Shown here piece after piece: positions 10,992 to 24,500 of a stretch of DNA of 64,000 bases (the stretch's first letter is position 1; each line of letters starts with the position of its first letter). Origin of the DNA: Nematostella vectensis (Eukaryota > Cnidaria > Anthozoa > Actiniaria > Edwardsiidae); contig NC_064038.1 of assembly GCF_932526225.1 (NCBI RefSeq), forward strand, positions 8,059,070 through 8,123,069, given 5' to 3'. The position numbers were made by a program, and so were the translations under genes. The notes under the pieces were generated by a model. That model saw only the letters and a list, made by a program, of their open reading frames with translations, ran no database searches and was not told the origin of the DNA.

Positions 10992-12562
10992 AGCGATTAT
11001 ACTTAGTAATGGAAGCTTTCACTATCCATTTGATATCTGACAATTTTTTTTAACTGTTCAATACTTTTTTCCATCGCTGGTATAGCATAACTATATCGAC
11101 TATTCGATATTCTATTATCGATTTGTTGCAATCAGTGCGTTCCACCTCTCAAGGAAATAATATGGAGAAACTAAATCTCCATTACCACACCGTTTTATAA
11201 TCCTTAGCAATCCAAAGAGAAGCCTCTAATCAGCCTGCCATTATTAAATCATTTTAAGAAATTGCACTCGTAAATGGCCTAAAAAGTATTCATTATTTAT
11301 TGGAGCTCAAGTGAGATTGAGCTATTGGGTTTCATTGTAGTACACTCTTTTTAGTGTAAGAACGTCTAATTTTCAGTTCAGGCTGGGCATTATTTTTGGA
11401 GCATTTTGACGCTGAAGATGTTCTTAAGGATGTTCTTATGAACTCAATTTGACTCTGCATTTTTGAAAGCATCACACTAACAAAACAATATTTTGCTATG
11501 TGAGCCTAGTTATGTTCTTAGCATGTTCTTATAATTCGATGAATCTCAGGCTGGACGTTCTTCTAAAAAAAGGTTCTTATAAAAAAGGGTGAAGTTAGAA
11601 AAAAGGACAAGAAGAAACAACCATGTTTTTCTTGTCATTCAAATTGCAAGAAATTTTGTTGTTTTTTCATTTCTATCACTGTACTGTATAACTTCGCTGT
11701 CTATTTTCGACTTGTTGTTTGTTGTTACATCATTACACCCCATCGTTAACGAAGGATGTCACGAAACGATAAACTGCAATGAACGTCATTTTGTTTTCAG
11801 CCTCCTCTACCATTCAAAACAATGGAAACACGCGTTTTCCACTCGACTTATAACGATTTACAATTGGCTCATGAACACCCAACTCATTCAGCCGTACCCC
11901 TCCACATCTTGCAAATCATAACAAACAACTAATACCAATAGCTAAAAGAAAGATGAAACCATCGTAACATAATTAAATATTGCAATTTTATTTTATTATT
12001 ATTTTTTTGTTTTATAATTTAGTTTGCCTGCTTACGGGCAGATGTAATTTTCAATTGGTCAAATGTCTTTAGAATAGAGCCATCCAATCAAATAGCGCAA
12101 AATTCATGAATTCTAAATTTTATTTAGCAGTTCTAAGAATGACTGATTCTAGCTTATGTCTGAACAAAAGGGGTAATTCTGAACTAATGCATGATATTGG
12201 TTAAAAGAAATCATGTAGCCCACTCAGTAAGCCATTTGGCAGGTGGGTGGTTTTATCAAAATGAACCAATCAAATATCTCCCCACAACACTGCTATCCGG
12301 TGAAGCGTCAGAGCTTTCATAAATTATAGACCAACTGGTATTGCTTTTAACACGGAGGGAGCGAAGAAAAAGATCTCACCGCAAACACTAAAAAGTGACC
12401 AAGCATCGAGCCATAGGCAAAGGTGCAGGTTACCCTTTAGGTTAGATATTTTGAAGCTTGAAACCATCCAAGTTAATCATAACCCGGAAGAAGAACGTTC
12501 GCCTCGCTCAAGCGGGGTCAAAACTAAATTTGATCTTTTTGGTGGTCTTTAAAACAGGAACT
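10992..12562. other. Host sequence between the mobile block and PAM
   Basis: No gene recognised. It holds a short inverted-repeat element (11341-11592) and AT-rich DNA. A frame at 11589-11921 has no recognisable domain. The PAM promoter and 5' UTR should lie in the last few hundred bases; I see no clear TATA box. Confidence 0.5.
11341..11592 (+). mobile_element. Short inverted-repeat element (MITE), family A, copy 1, degraded
   Basis: Starts TACACTCTTTTTAG and shares AGAACGTCTAATTTTCAGTT and the following 90 bp with the elements at 20171-20529 and 63598-64000. Its centre is shorter and its right end (TTCTTATAAAAAAGGGTG) is worn. Confidence 0.75.
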
Positions 12563-15500
12563 ATGGCGCTGTTTAGCTGGGTTATTATCCTGCTAGGGAT
12601 GTGTTTTGTTGAGGCAAGGTTTTTTGAAAATTACGAGAATACGAATGGTGAATATGGATTCAATCGCGGGTTTGACGAGCTCTACCAACCCGGCTACCAA
12701 AGATCTATGAGCGAGGACGTACCGACAATCGAGATGAAAATGCCAAATGTTCGGCCATTGAAGGTCAGTTAATATTGGAATCTCATTTTGGATTTTATAA
12801 AACCACAGCGCTTTACCCTTCTCTTGGTCTAGTGGTTCTTTTATTGCTTAGTTAAATAAAGGAATAAGCTCAGTCGATTTGAAATTATCGTGTACTTTAG
12901 TGTTCATTTGAGTTTCGTTGAGCGATAGCAAATGATTACGTTTTTATCTAGTAGTAATTTTGCGGGAATCTTAAATTTATTTATTGTCTAGAACTTGTGA
13001 GAAATCCCAGTAATCTATTAAAAAAATCTAGTGTTTAGAGGCATTTCCCAGCATGTTATAGTTTGTGTTTATCATTTCTTTTCTTGTCGCAAGTCAACGG
13101 CAAATGGAATCGTTGTATTGTCAACATTCTGTGCCAAGAGCAGGGACGTGTATCACAACAATTCCTACAAAAATATAACAATGGACTTCTTTTTATCTAT
13201 TAACCAAGCAACTAAGTTATATCATTTAAAATTTAGTAAATGAATGTTTCGAGCTCATGTAAGCGTCATGCTTTACTAAGCATCAAAGTGAATTTCGATT
13301 CAGTATGCAAATTACATTTGTGTTCCGCTCAGTGGAAAGCAGCTGTAAACGCTGGAATAGAATTTTTGGCTGGGCCCTCCGCACAGAATATTATTCTATT
13401 ATTCATGATGTATTGTGTGTGGAGCTCATTTTAACGAAATTAACTTTATAATCAAGTTTGATTAGTTTGCTCATAGCACGCTCTGTTTGAATTGACCTTT
13501 CTAGTAAAATAATGTATAGTCAGGTTTATTCGTGCAAAGATAATAATTCCTGAATCAACATTTCCTGTCTTATTTAAAATCAGACTTTAAATATTTATTT
13601 TGGTTCTTGCTTTCTTAATGGGAAAATTTATGTCATAAGTCTTTTAAGAATGCCCTTGTCGACCTCTCGCTCTTATTAGTTTTTCGCAGTGACTAACGGT
13701 CTAGTCTCCCGTGCAGTTTCTTTGTGTCGGTCACGCAACGAGAACGGCTGCGCGCGAGACTACTTACGGTCCGGCAGCCGGATGGGGTCCTAAAAAAACT
13801 AACGGTCCGGCAGTCCGAAATAACCCTATGTTTCTCGTCGAATTAAGCTCATATCTATTCCAAAACAACTTTGCTGGAAATACCTAAGCGCTGTCTTTTG
13901 AATAGATTTAGTGTTTGGCGTTTTCTATAAACTCTGTATACAGGATATTTACCTCCCGAGATAATGACAATAACAGACAACACGCTATCTGAAATCAGCA
14001 ATGCGTAAATCCCGATAATACCTCAAACTTAATTAATCTCCCCATAAAACTGTCCATTTTTGTTTGAAATAGCCAAGCGCTTCAAGTTGAATAAAGAAAT
14101 AAAGTTTTGCATCATTCTACAACCCCGTATACAGGTTATAAATCGATTGAAGTGCGACACTTAAGGCCCCCCCTTAAGAATTGGAGCACGATGTACACTA
14201 CTAAGAACTTTATATTTATCGCGATATTTCTTAATTCCTTACCCTGAATGTACCTATCTTTATCAAGAATAACAAGACGCTGCCACTTGGATAAAATAAC
14301 CGTTGTTTTGGAATAGATATTAGCTAAATTCAACGAGAAACATAGGGTTATTTCGGACTGCCGGACCGTAGTGTGTGTGCACCAACTATATTTACTGATT
14401 TATATCAATATTTGGGTGACCTTAAAACTCGCTCGACCAATCTCTTGGAGGCCTGGGTCTAAGGGCTTTTCAAGGCTTGTGCGATAAAGATTTGACCAAG
14501 CGATAAAGTTTTTTTTGACACATTTTTGCCTCGAGTCTCAAATTGGCAGGAATCTGCATTTTTCACTATGTTTTATGGAGCTCTTCTAAATATGGGCATC
14601 AATGCCCATATAAGGCAATGCATACGAAGTGCCCCTGTGTTTTTAAGCTTGGCGCCAGCCCCATAACACCGTCAAACTCTTGCTTGATCGGGGTGAGAGG
14701 GGGGTGGGTGGGATGAAAGGTGTGAGTTGAGCATGTAAAAAGATGCGTGTAGTTTTTGAGATCAGAAAGCTGATGGTAGCATAACACTTAAAATTATTTG
14801 TATAAATTTTCTTCTTGTATTTTTTTCTCTAGCACGACTCATATTTCTGCACTGCCGTCCCAGTCAAGTCAGATGAAGCATTCATAGGTGAGAAGCGTAT
14901 TATCTCGTGACGGTTTTCAATCGCTTCCGTAATCGGGTTTCGTGACGGGAGCGGCATTCATGTCGCAGTTGTACAAGACAGCTGGGTGAATAGTGAATGA
15001 CAGGACGGGCACCAAAAGATGCTTATTAGTACTAGTGTTTCGTAAGAATAAAGGTGATTAAGACGTTGAAAGCGTTATACGCCCCCGCGAAACAAATGTG
15101 TAGGTGAAAATGTCAATGTGATTATATTTATATTGCGTCCGCTTGTACTCTGAGACGATTTATTGATTGTATATTTAACCATTGAACGATAAATACACAT
15201 TTATCTGCATTTGTATAGAAATTCATTGAGATTCATGGTTTCTAGATCGTACAATTGGTATTTGCAAATCGCCGTTTTGGCTTTTATCTGGCCTGTGAGC
15301 AAGCGCAAAGGGCTTGGGAAAATGAGAGAACCCGCTCGCCTGGAGAGAAGGATGGAGTAAATGCATCCTTCCCTCTCCCTCGCGCGAGCGCCCCTTGTCT
15401 CCTCTCTTCTTTCCCAAACCTTTGGAGGACTTTGGGGGCCTTTGGACTTGCTACGCAGCCTAGCTTTTATCCGAAACCACAGGATAACCACAGGAGTGAT

Positions 15501-18500
15501 AGCTGAGATTTAAGTTTAAAGTGCTGTATATATTGTGATTCTTGCTATGGGATACACACACCTTTTCCGTGAATCCGTGAAAAAATTTACAACTCTTGAC
15601 GTACCACGCAAATTAAAAGTACATGCGCATAATAGATGCGGATCTTATAAAGTAATTCTTTATAGCATCGTCGCAGCTCTAGATCCCACATGGATCTGAG
15701 CTGTGGTTTAAAGCACTTCGTTCGAGTCGAAGTCGCCCTGCAGTTTCTTTTGCCGATGAAGTTTAACTGAGGCAAACCGGCTATGCCATGCTGACGAGTC
15801 CTAATAAGGACGAAACAGCTGTCCATGGTTGCCGAACTGCACGGGTAATAGACTGTGCTAGCGTCCCGTCTTGGCCCGACTGGTGCCAATGTGTGTATGC
15901 TAGTGTGCTTCTAAAGTCCACATTTATAAAATCGACGTCAAGTACTCTCAAATCTCGTCCGATTTCATTGATGGTTTCGGATAATATTATTGAATCATCC
16001 GTATTTGATGGGCTACTGTTTTATTTTAATTATCGGTAACCCATTGAAAGTTATTTAACATATGAAAAAATTGAAAGATAACGCAATGTTGCCCAAAACA
16101 AAGGTAGAAAATGGAGTATGCGAACAAAAAAAAATACATGGTCAGTTTAGACTTGTTGCCACTATGATGCCCATCATGGCTGAGTATAAGTTATGTCTCT
16201 CCGTAAATTTTAAGAAAAAGCATCGGTTATTTTTTTAAATATATTGGAAAGTTCTGTTCACAGTTCATATGTTTTATTAATATGTTATATGTTTATTTAA
16301 ATGTTTATTTATATGTTTATTTAAAAATAGCTTTAAATCGATTACCGATAAATAAAATAAAACAGTAGTTAACGAGTAAAATAAAAAAAACACTATAAAG
16401 AATTACTAACGAGCCTTTCTCTTTCAGTATTTGTTGTGTTTTTATTCTATTAGAAAAATCAGGCAGTGATTTTTCTAGGGTTTTTTTTCATGTATTCTTT
16501 ATTCCCTTGCAGTTGGTTATGAACCCCATGCCGAGATGCACACAGCGCATCACATGTTACTCTTTGGATGCTCGACTCCCGCTAGCAAGGAAGGCTTCTG
16601 GTATGTATTCCAGCGATTACTTTACAGTTGGCCGTCCATAACTCGAATCCAAGGTGTAACTCGAGCACTGGAAGTAATTAGAACACGCGGTGTAGCTCGA
16701 ATGCTAGGGGTAACTGAAACGCTAGGGGTAACCTCGGGGTAATTCAAAATAATCCGAATTAGTCCTAGCAATACTCGCTGGCATGATTTTATTTTTCAAA
16801 GCCAGATCGAACTCACATTTCAAGATTCGCAAACTATTCCTTTTTCTTCTGGTGGCTTTTGCTCGCATGTACTTTTCAACGACCATCCGCTGGCCCTGAT
16901 TTGAGCCCCCAAAAAACTTCTGTTTGGATCTTTAAAAAAAACCTACAGGGTTCAGGCTCCTCAGATCTTCTCGGAGAGGACATTTGTCGGATTAGAATGC
17001 AGACCTCGTAAGTGATGGATTGTCAAAAAGTTCTTTTTCATTTTTCATTGCAGGAATTGTGGAGATATGGGAGTCGGCGTGTGCGCGTCTGGGTCACCAG
17101 AGAGGATCATGTACGCGTGGGGACGGAACGCACCAAAACTGAACCTCCCGAAAGGTTAGTCGTCTTCACGTGAGCATTTTACCTCGTTGCTGTTGCGTTC
17201 ACACATTCATCGAGGTCATGCACAAACGTCGTATTTTCCATGAGCCGTATTCAATGCGAATGAATGCAAATTAGATAAAACAATGCACCTGGTTCATTTG
17301 CATTAATTTGCATTGAAAATGCTCATGGATAACAGGATGTTTGAACTTATCCTGAAACATGAAGCAGTAGGTATACATGGTTTTTCTAGAGCGAACTTTT
17401 TTAGCATAAAATACTTTTTTTTATTAAAACTAAAAAATCTGCTTTCACATTCGCGTACGATGGTAGCGCGAACTAAAATTATATCATAAGTCATTTTTTT
17501 TTGTCTTCTTTCTTTTTCAGGAGTCGCGTTTAAAGTAGGCCAAGCTTCCTCTGTCAAGTACCTGGTACTACAAGTTCATTATGGCCACGTGGACAAGTTT
17601 GTCAGTAAGTCAGAGATACAGGAAAGCATGTTGGAAAGTTTTTTAGTAAAGCAGAGATACGCGAGAGCATGTTTGTCAGTAAGTCAAGCGTTTAACGTTT
17701 GCGCATAACTTTATTAATAGTCGCGATAGTTGATTAGTACAAGATTCGCTTCTCCGCCTTTCAGCCAAGACGACCCGCGTCTGTTAATATATTGCGTTGT
17801 TGGATTAAGTCCTTGTATTGGGCGTCGTCCCGTCTCTCAACGCACTAAGAAGAGACAGTCTCAATACTATTCGCGCTTTTTAAGACCTAGATCTATATTT
17901 CTTACAAGTAGCGCTTTTTGATGCAGAGCCGTAGCAGGACACGTAAGATTGGGGGGGGGGGGCACAATACAATACATTAAGAAAAATACTGGGGGCACAG
18001 TCACGCCCCTCCTGGTCATTTCCTTATAATGTTTGAAGATAGGGGGTGGGGGGCACGTGCCCCCAGTGTTCACCCCCTGCTACGGGCCTGTGATGTCATG
18101 AATGGGATATTCTCAGCGCCTTATGATGTTAGAGTCCTACTGTCATTAAGGAAACGTTTTTTTACTGAAGCCAAAACAACAATTTCGTCGATTTTATCTC
18201 AAACACTCAATACTATAAAATACTATTCTAACTATTGTATTTAACAAGGGTGGAAAAGAAGCATACTTGCGTGTAAGCGAAGCAAAAATTCTGACCTGAA
18301 GTTTTCTACAATGTATTTCTTTTGGAATTTTTTTTCATTTTGTACAGAAAATCCCAAGCTTCACGACAGCTCAGGAGTTACCCTCCAGACAACACACATG
18401 AGGTAAACACGCAGTGGTCGCTTTGTCGTCCATGTTGTTGTTATGATCGTGGTAGCTCTGTGTTTGATATTGTTGTTATTGTGTTTGCTTTGTCATCGAT

Positions 18501-21500
18501 TTTGTTGTTATTGTGATTCTCATGGATGTTGCTATTGTCGTCGCCTTGTTGTCGATGTTGTTCGTGTTTTTATTGTGGTTTCGTTATTGTTTATATTGTT
18601 GTCGCTTTGCCGTCCATGTTGTTGTTATTGTTGTTGTTGTCTGGCAGTTGCTGTTGGTATGTTGTGCTCGTTATTGTCGTTATCCTTGCTGTCGTTATTT
18701 TGGTCGTCTTTCCGTCGTCGTTGTTGTTGTTGTTATTGTGGAGGTGGCTGTGCTTGTGATTGTTGTTGTCATTGTCGTTGTTGATGATGTTGTTGTTATT
18801 GTTGATGCTGTCTTTAGTGTCCTTTATTTCGGAATTGATGTTGATGTTGTTTTGATAATGACCGTGCTTTTGATAAGCCTTATGTTTTTTATATTGTTTT
18901 TGTTATTATCGTTATTGTTGTTAATGATAATGTTGTTGTTGTTATTATTATTGGTGATATTGTGGCCGTTATTGTGGTTGTTGTTGTTGATGATGATGGT
19001 GTTGCTGTTGCTGTCGTCTTTTCGCTGTCGCACTATTATCATTGTTCCATGATTACTGTTGTTGATGTTGTTTTTATGGTTGTCTCTTTTATCATAACTA
19101 TTTACTGTGACTGTGATGTAAGAGTTGGAAAAACCCCATTGATGCGTTGCTTGTTCTAACCAGACAGCCCTATCGCGCGGCCATTTACCTTCTCGCTAAT
19201 GGATACGGCGTCATCCCACCCGCCATGAAAGGTTACCGAAAATAAACCCGTAAAACCAAATCGCTAAATTCTTTGTTTCATCGATTCTTGTTATTCCGGT
19301 AGCTTCAACGAGTGTGACTTTTTGGCTCAGTCCTTTGCAATAAGTAAAAGCTTGTGGATTGGATGTTTAATAATAGAAACTGTTGCCTAGCCAAGTCACG
19401 ACTAGTGTCAACGCTAGAAAAGAAAAACGATTTTTGGAAACAAGTCAGATCAAATGCATTCAAGATGTTAAAAAATAGCTTTTCACAGCTGCCGCAAGGA
19501 CCAGCTTCGATGGCAATATGCATAAAGCGTATTCACGTGCACCAGGCCAAATCATTTTTACAAGCAGCGATTATTTCAGTGCCCTGTCTTCGGTCTGAAA
19601 GTGGCATGGTTTTTTTTTAGAAGTCGGTCGGAACGTCAGCAAAATCGGCCCGACAATTCTGCACGTGAAAAGGCTAATATTTGCCTTTATATATATAATT
19701 TATATATTAAATATGTTTCTTTGATGTCCGTCCGACTTCAGACATGTGACGCTGCTTAACTTGACTTTTGGTATCGGGCCTGTTTTCGTCTTCAAGTACC
19801 GGATCTAGGGCGCCGGCAAGTCGTAGCTTGTAAATGGATTGGCCAACAATCGGTGCGGATAAATACATTTTGAATTAGCCTAAAAAAGAGATAAACCAAT
19901 ACTTTAAACGTGCAACATATAAGTCTAAACATTATTCTAATCTTAACTATTTATTATATTTATTTAATCTTAACCTATCAAAGTGGCCACGGTAGCGCGC
20001 GTCGCACTGTAAATATGTGCATACCTAATGAATATATTAAAATATATAAATTTAGATATTTGAATATATAAAATTAAATGATATATTTTATATAATATAG
20101 TATATAAATCCAAATTTGCCTTTTTAACACTGCGGCATTTATATTATTTCTCGTTGCAAGCAATGAAGTTTACACTCTCGTTTTATAAGAGCCTTTTTTA
20201 AAAAGACGTCCAGGCTGAGATTTCACCAAATTAAAAGAACATGCTAAGAACAGGCCGAGGCTCAGATAGCAGGAAAAAATATTATCTTCTAGTCCTGATG
20301 CGTTCTAAAATGCAGAATCAAATTGTGCTCATACAGTGGTAACAACGTTATTATTGCTACTGATCATTAAGTGTAATTCTCTTCCTAATAATTCATCGGG
20401 TATTATTTTCTTATATACACTAAAATTTAAGAACATCGTTAAGAATATATTCAGCACTCAAATGCTCCAAAAATAATGAACGGCCCAGTCTCAACTGAAA
20501 ATTAGACGTTCTTATAAGAGAAGAGTGTATTGGAAGACAGGCGAGGGGCGATATGTTTACATGCTTTAGCATCACTGCGTATTTCAATATTTTGAGAACT
20601 CTCGTCGACGACTTCTAACAGCTAAAGCGCTTCTGGCATCCGTCATTCAAAAATCTTGAAGCGTTTTCATTGGCCAGCACTGGAATGGTTTCCAATGCAG
20701 TACTTACCCGCTTATAAGAACCCATTATTTTCAAATTTAGCCTAAACAGGTTAGTGAAATTTTAGGCTACGCAGGTTCTTAAATAGGTTCTTATTTAATG
20801 AGGTAATAAGTTTTTATTTTATTATACACCTGTGAATGGTATAACATACCACCTGGTATGTATATTAATTTAATGCCATCATCAATCACTAAACACAGGG
20901 CGTATCCCTATGTAATGAAAATTTACAAGGTTTTCAAACATTATTTATACCAAATTTAGAAGTGTATACATATTCTAGTTCACTACTTTTGAGTCATGTT
21001 TTTTTTTTGCATGAATATATTTTAGGGTTTATTTCTATAAGAATCTTTCTTAAAGAACCAGTTTCAAATTTCAGGCTAAAATAGGTTCTTACGTAAATGG
21101 GCTTACAGGTTCTAGGTCCTTATTAGGTAATAACTATAGCGCCACCTCTCCGTAAGGCTCTGACCAATCCAAAAGCGCCAAGTGTAATTTCAATACTTGA
21201 ATGACAGAAGCTGAAAGCGGTTGAGCAGTTTAGAAGAAATAATTGGCCAGAGTTCCAAGAATATTTACAATCGCATCAAATCACCATATTTAACCAGATA
21301 TTGTGATAACAAAATTAGAAGAATTCGCGAAGTCTATTTGAAGACAGTTTGAATCAGCGAGTAAATATAGAACAAATTCTGTTTAGTAAATATTTTCTCT
21401 AAATCCCTAAACTATAAACTCTCCCTAAACTATAAACTCAATGCTTAAACCCTGAATCTAAACTCAGCTTGATCTATCTCATACTCACCTCTAAACATGC

Positions 21501-24500
21501 TAAACTTTTCGATGGCAAATAACCTATATTAAAACAATTTAAAAGTTGGATTGAAAGCCTAAAAAAACGTTAAGTATAGACATAAAAGATTTACTCCCGT
21601 TTTAATCGTGAGTATCTAAAGGACATTCCGTAAACCTTTTTAAAAGAACTACCTACTAAAATTATAAACAAAGCTATGTTGTAGACCCGAAATCGCTTAG
21701 CAGAGATGTACCAGAAGTTCACAGGGAACTATATGCCATCTCTCTTCCTTAATTAAAGCAATATTGATTCGTGAGTTTACTTTCCAGACCGAAGTTCTTG
21801 GCGGCAATTTTACTCCAGGCATCCGGAGGGGAAATCCCTCCTCAAAAAAAAGGTTATATTGCAATATCGAGTAATTAAACTGTCTTTCTTGTTCTGTTCT
21901 CCTTTTTCTCGGCCCAGACCTCCTCTTCTCGCGGGCATTCTTCTTATGTCAGTCGATGACGACAACTCTGCAATTCTTCCGCATAAACAAGGTCTGTCTT
22001 TCTCTGTCTGTTCTTGCATATTGCCCATGTCTTTGTCTGCCTAAGTTTCTATAGTATTTGTGCCTCTACCGTTATTCCAAATACGTGTTTTAATTGTATC
22101 CTCTTTCTATACGCTTTTTCCCTCGACGTGTTTAGCTGTATATTTGTATTTTTTGCTATAGTTTTTCTCGCCTCTGTAAAAAGCTATTTTCTGCTTTCCA
22201 TTTCGCTCTTCCGCCTTATTTCTGACCCTCTTTTTATAAAAAAAACCCCACAGATTACAACGTGTCATTAAATTAGATTCTGGTTATTTTCTCGTATATA
22301 ATAATAAGTCTTAAATTTCCACGTATATCCTATAACCTAGAATACTGCGTATCTCGGTTTTAACCCTACCCTGGGTACCAGAGCCTCCAGACTCCTCTCG
22401 CCCAGTGACGGTTTTCGCTGAGCGTCACTGGACGATAGATATCTGAAGGGCTCGGTATTCAGTCTATGTTAACATGCGTTAAGCAATAATGTAGCTGTAA
22501 TTGAAAATGTGAATTTGCGTTGTCTGTTGTTTAGCTGCACATCTGGATATGGGCTGCGCGTACAGCAACAAGGCCACCATGCACCCCTTCGCCTTCCGGG
22601 TCCACGCCCATTCATTAGGTAGGTAACACAACAACGCAACCATGCACCTCTTTGCCTTCCTGGTCCACGCCCATTCACTAGGTAGGAAACACAACAAGGC
22701 AACCATGCAGACCTTCGACACACCCTTTCACCAGGTAGGTCACTCAATAAGTCAACCACACCCCTTTGCCTTCCGGGTCCACGCCGATTCATTAGGTAGC
22801 TAACACAACAAAGCAACTATGCAGACCTTCGGCTTCTGGGGCTTTTTACTACGCCTTTTTGATAGGTAGGTCATGCAGTCACTTAATGGCCACGGAATAT
22901 CTTATGCATTCCACCATGTAACTAGGTGGTACGATACCTGAGTGACTAAACTACGCACTCTGGGTGACGCGTATCTTTTAATACGCACCCTTAGTAACTG
23001 TTCCTTGAAAAGGACTTGAAAACCAGACTGCATTATGGACTGCATCATCCCAACCATATATTATGACGAAGTAACAAGGTCCTCTTATCATAGGGAGTGT
23101 GATCACCGGATACAGAGTTCGTGACGGAAAATGGACTTTGATCGGCAAGGGTGACCCTCAGCGCCCACAGGTACGTGACCATCAGATCAGCGGTACCACT
23201 CTTTTGCACGTGTGCTTGTTCTGATTGAGATGCGAGTAAGCCTCGCCATTCCTAAGTGGAGCTAATTGCAAAGACAAGACAACGAGAAAATATTATCGCT
23301 TTTTTTCAGGATATTACCATATTGGCCTTATATATTGCGGGCATTTCGCGGAGAAAGGGTTTGCATATCTCGTGATACTTTAATTTCGCGATGTCGGGGG
23401 CAAAACTATCTTCTTAAAAAATATGCCAAAATTACTAAAGACGCTATTTTTAAACATATTTAAATGGTAGTCGTAATCGTCTCATCAATTTTTGGAAAAA
23501 CGAGAAACACGGGGAAAAATGAAAATGGAAGGTTGAATTATGCGTCTCTTGACATGACGGAAAAACATGACTTAACGCTTCAAATAAGCTCATTTCACAT
23601 CTAATAAGGCTGAAAATTTATCTAAGTACTTAGTGAGTAATAGCAAACAAAGTATCAAATGCGACTTCTGCTCTAAGTGTCACTGAAATTTGAGCTTTTC
23701 GTCCCTGAGCTCATACATAGCGCAAGGATGATCAAGGAAAAAATATCTTAAAAAGCAAAAATCTGGGTATGTGCATTTCGGCCTCAAGTTATTTGTGTTT
23801 CAAAAATCAGTCCGGAATACAAGGAACCGATGGCCATTGTAAGAAATTGTGTCTTCTCGAATTGCGAATTTTCCAGGTTTTTCCGTCATGTCGGTCTCTT
23901 TAATTTTAATTAATACATTTACATCTTTAATTTTAATTAATACATTATTATAATCATCACTATCATCGAGAAATTTAAGTGACGCGAAGTAAAGTACCAC
24001 TAAGATATGTATTTTTATTTGATATTTATTCATATGTCAGTAAGATTGTTTTTATTGGTATTAGTTTTACCTGAAACCGATCCATTTTTCAGGCGTTTTA
24101 TCCAATTAAACAAGAGGTTGACATCAAAGATGGTGACACATTGGTGAGCCTTGTATCTATCGATATACTTAAGCTGCCCAAAATATCTTCATTTTCTTTA
24201 TTATCATTATCATTTCATTACTTTACTCCCAGGCTGCTCGGTGCACGTACAACACGATGAAGAAAGACAGAATAACATACATTGGGTGAGTGCAATACTC
24301 ATTACAGCGGCGTAGCCAGGGTTTTTAACAGGAGAAGGCCCAAGAGACTCTTTCAAGGCATTTTCTCCTGTAATTCAGATAATGTCTCATACATTTACTG
24401 TATTTTTGGCTGCTAGAAGGGGACCGGGGCCCCTGGGCCACCCCCTGGCTACGCCCCTGCAATAAAGCCCTCATTAAAGCCCACCACCACCATTATTTTC

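Noticed and set aside
18443-19052. 179-codon Val/Leu-rich frame resembling a membrane protein
   Set aside because: TTG/ATT triplet tract in an intron; low complexity in every frame.
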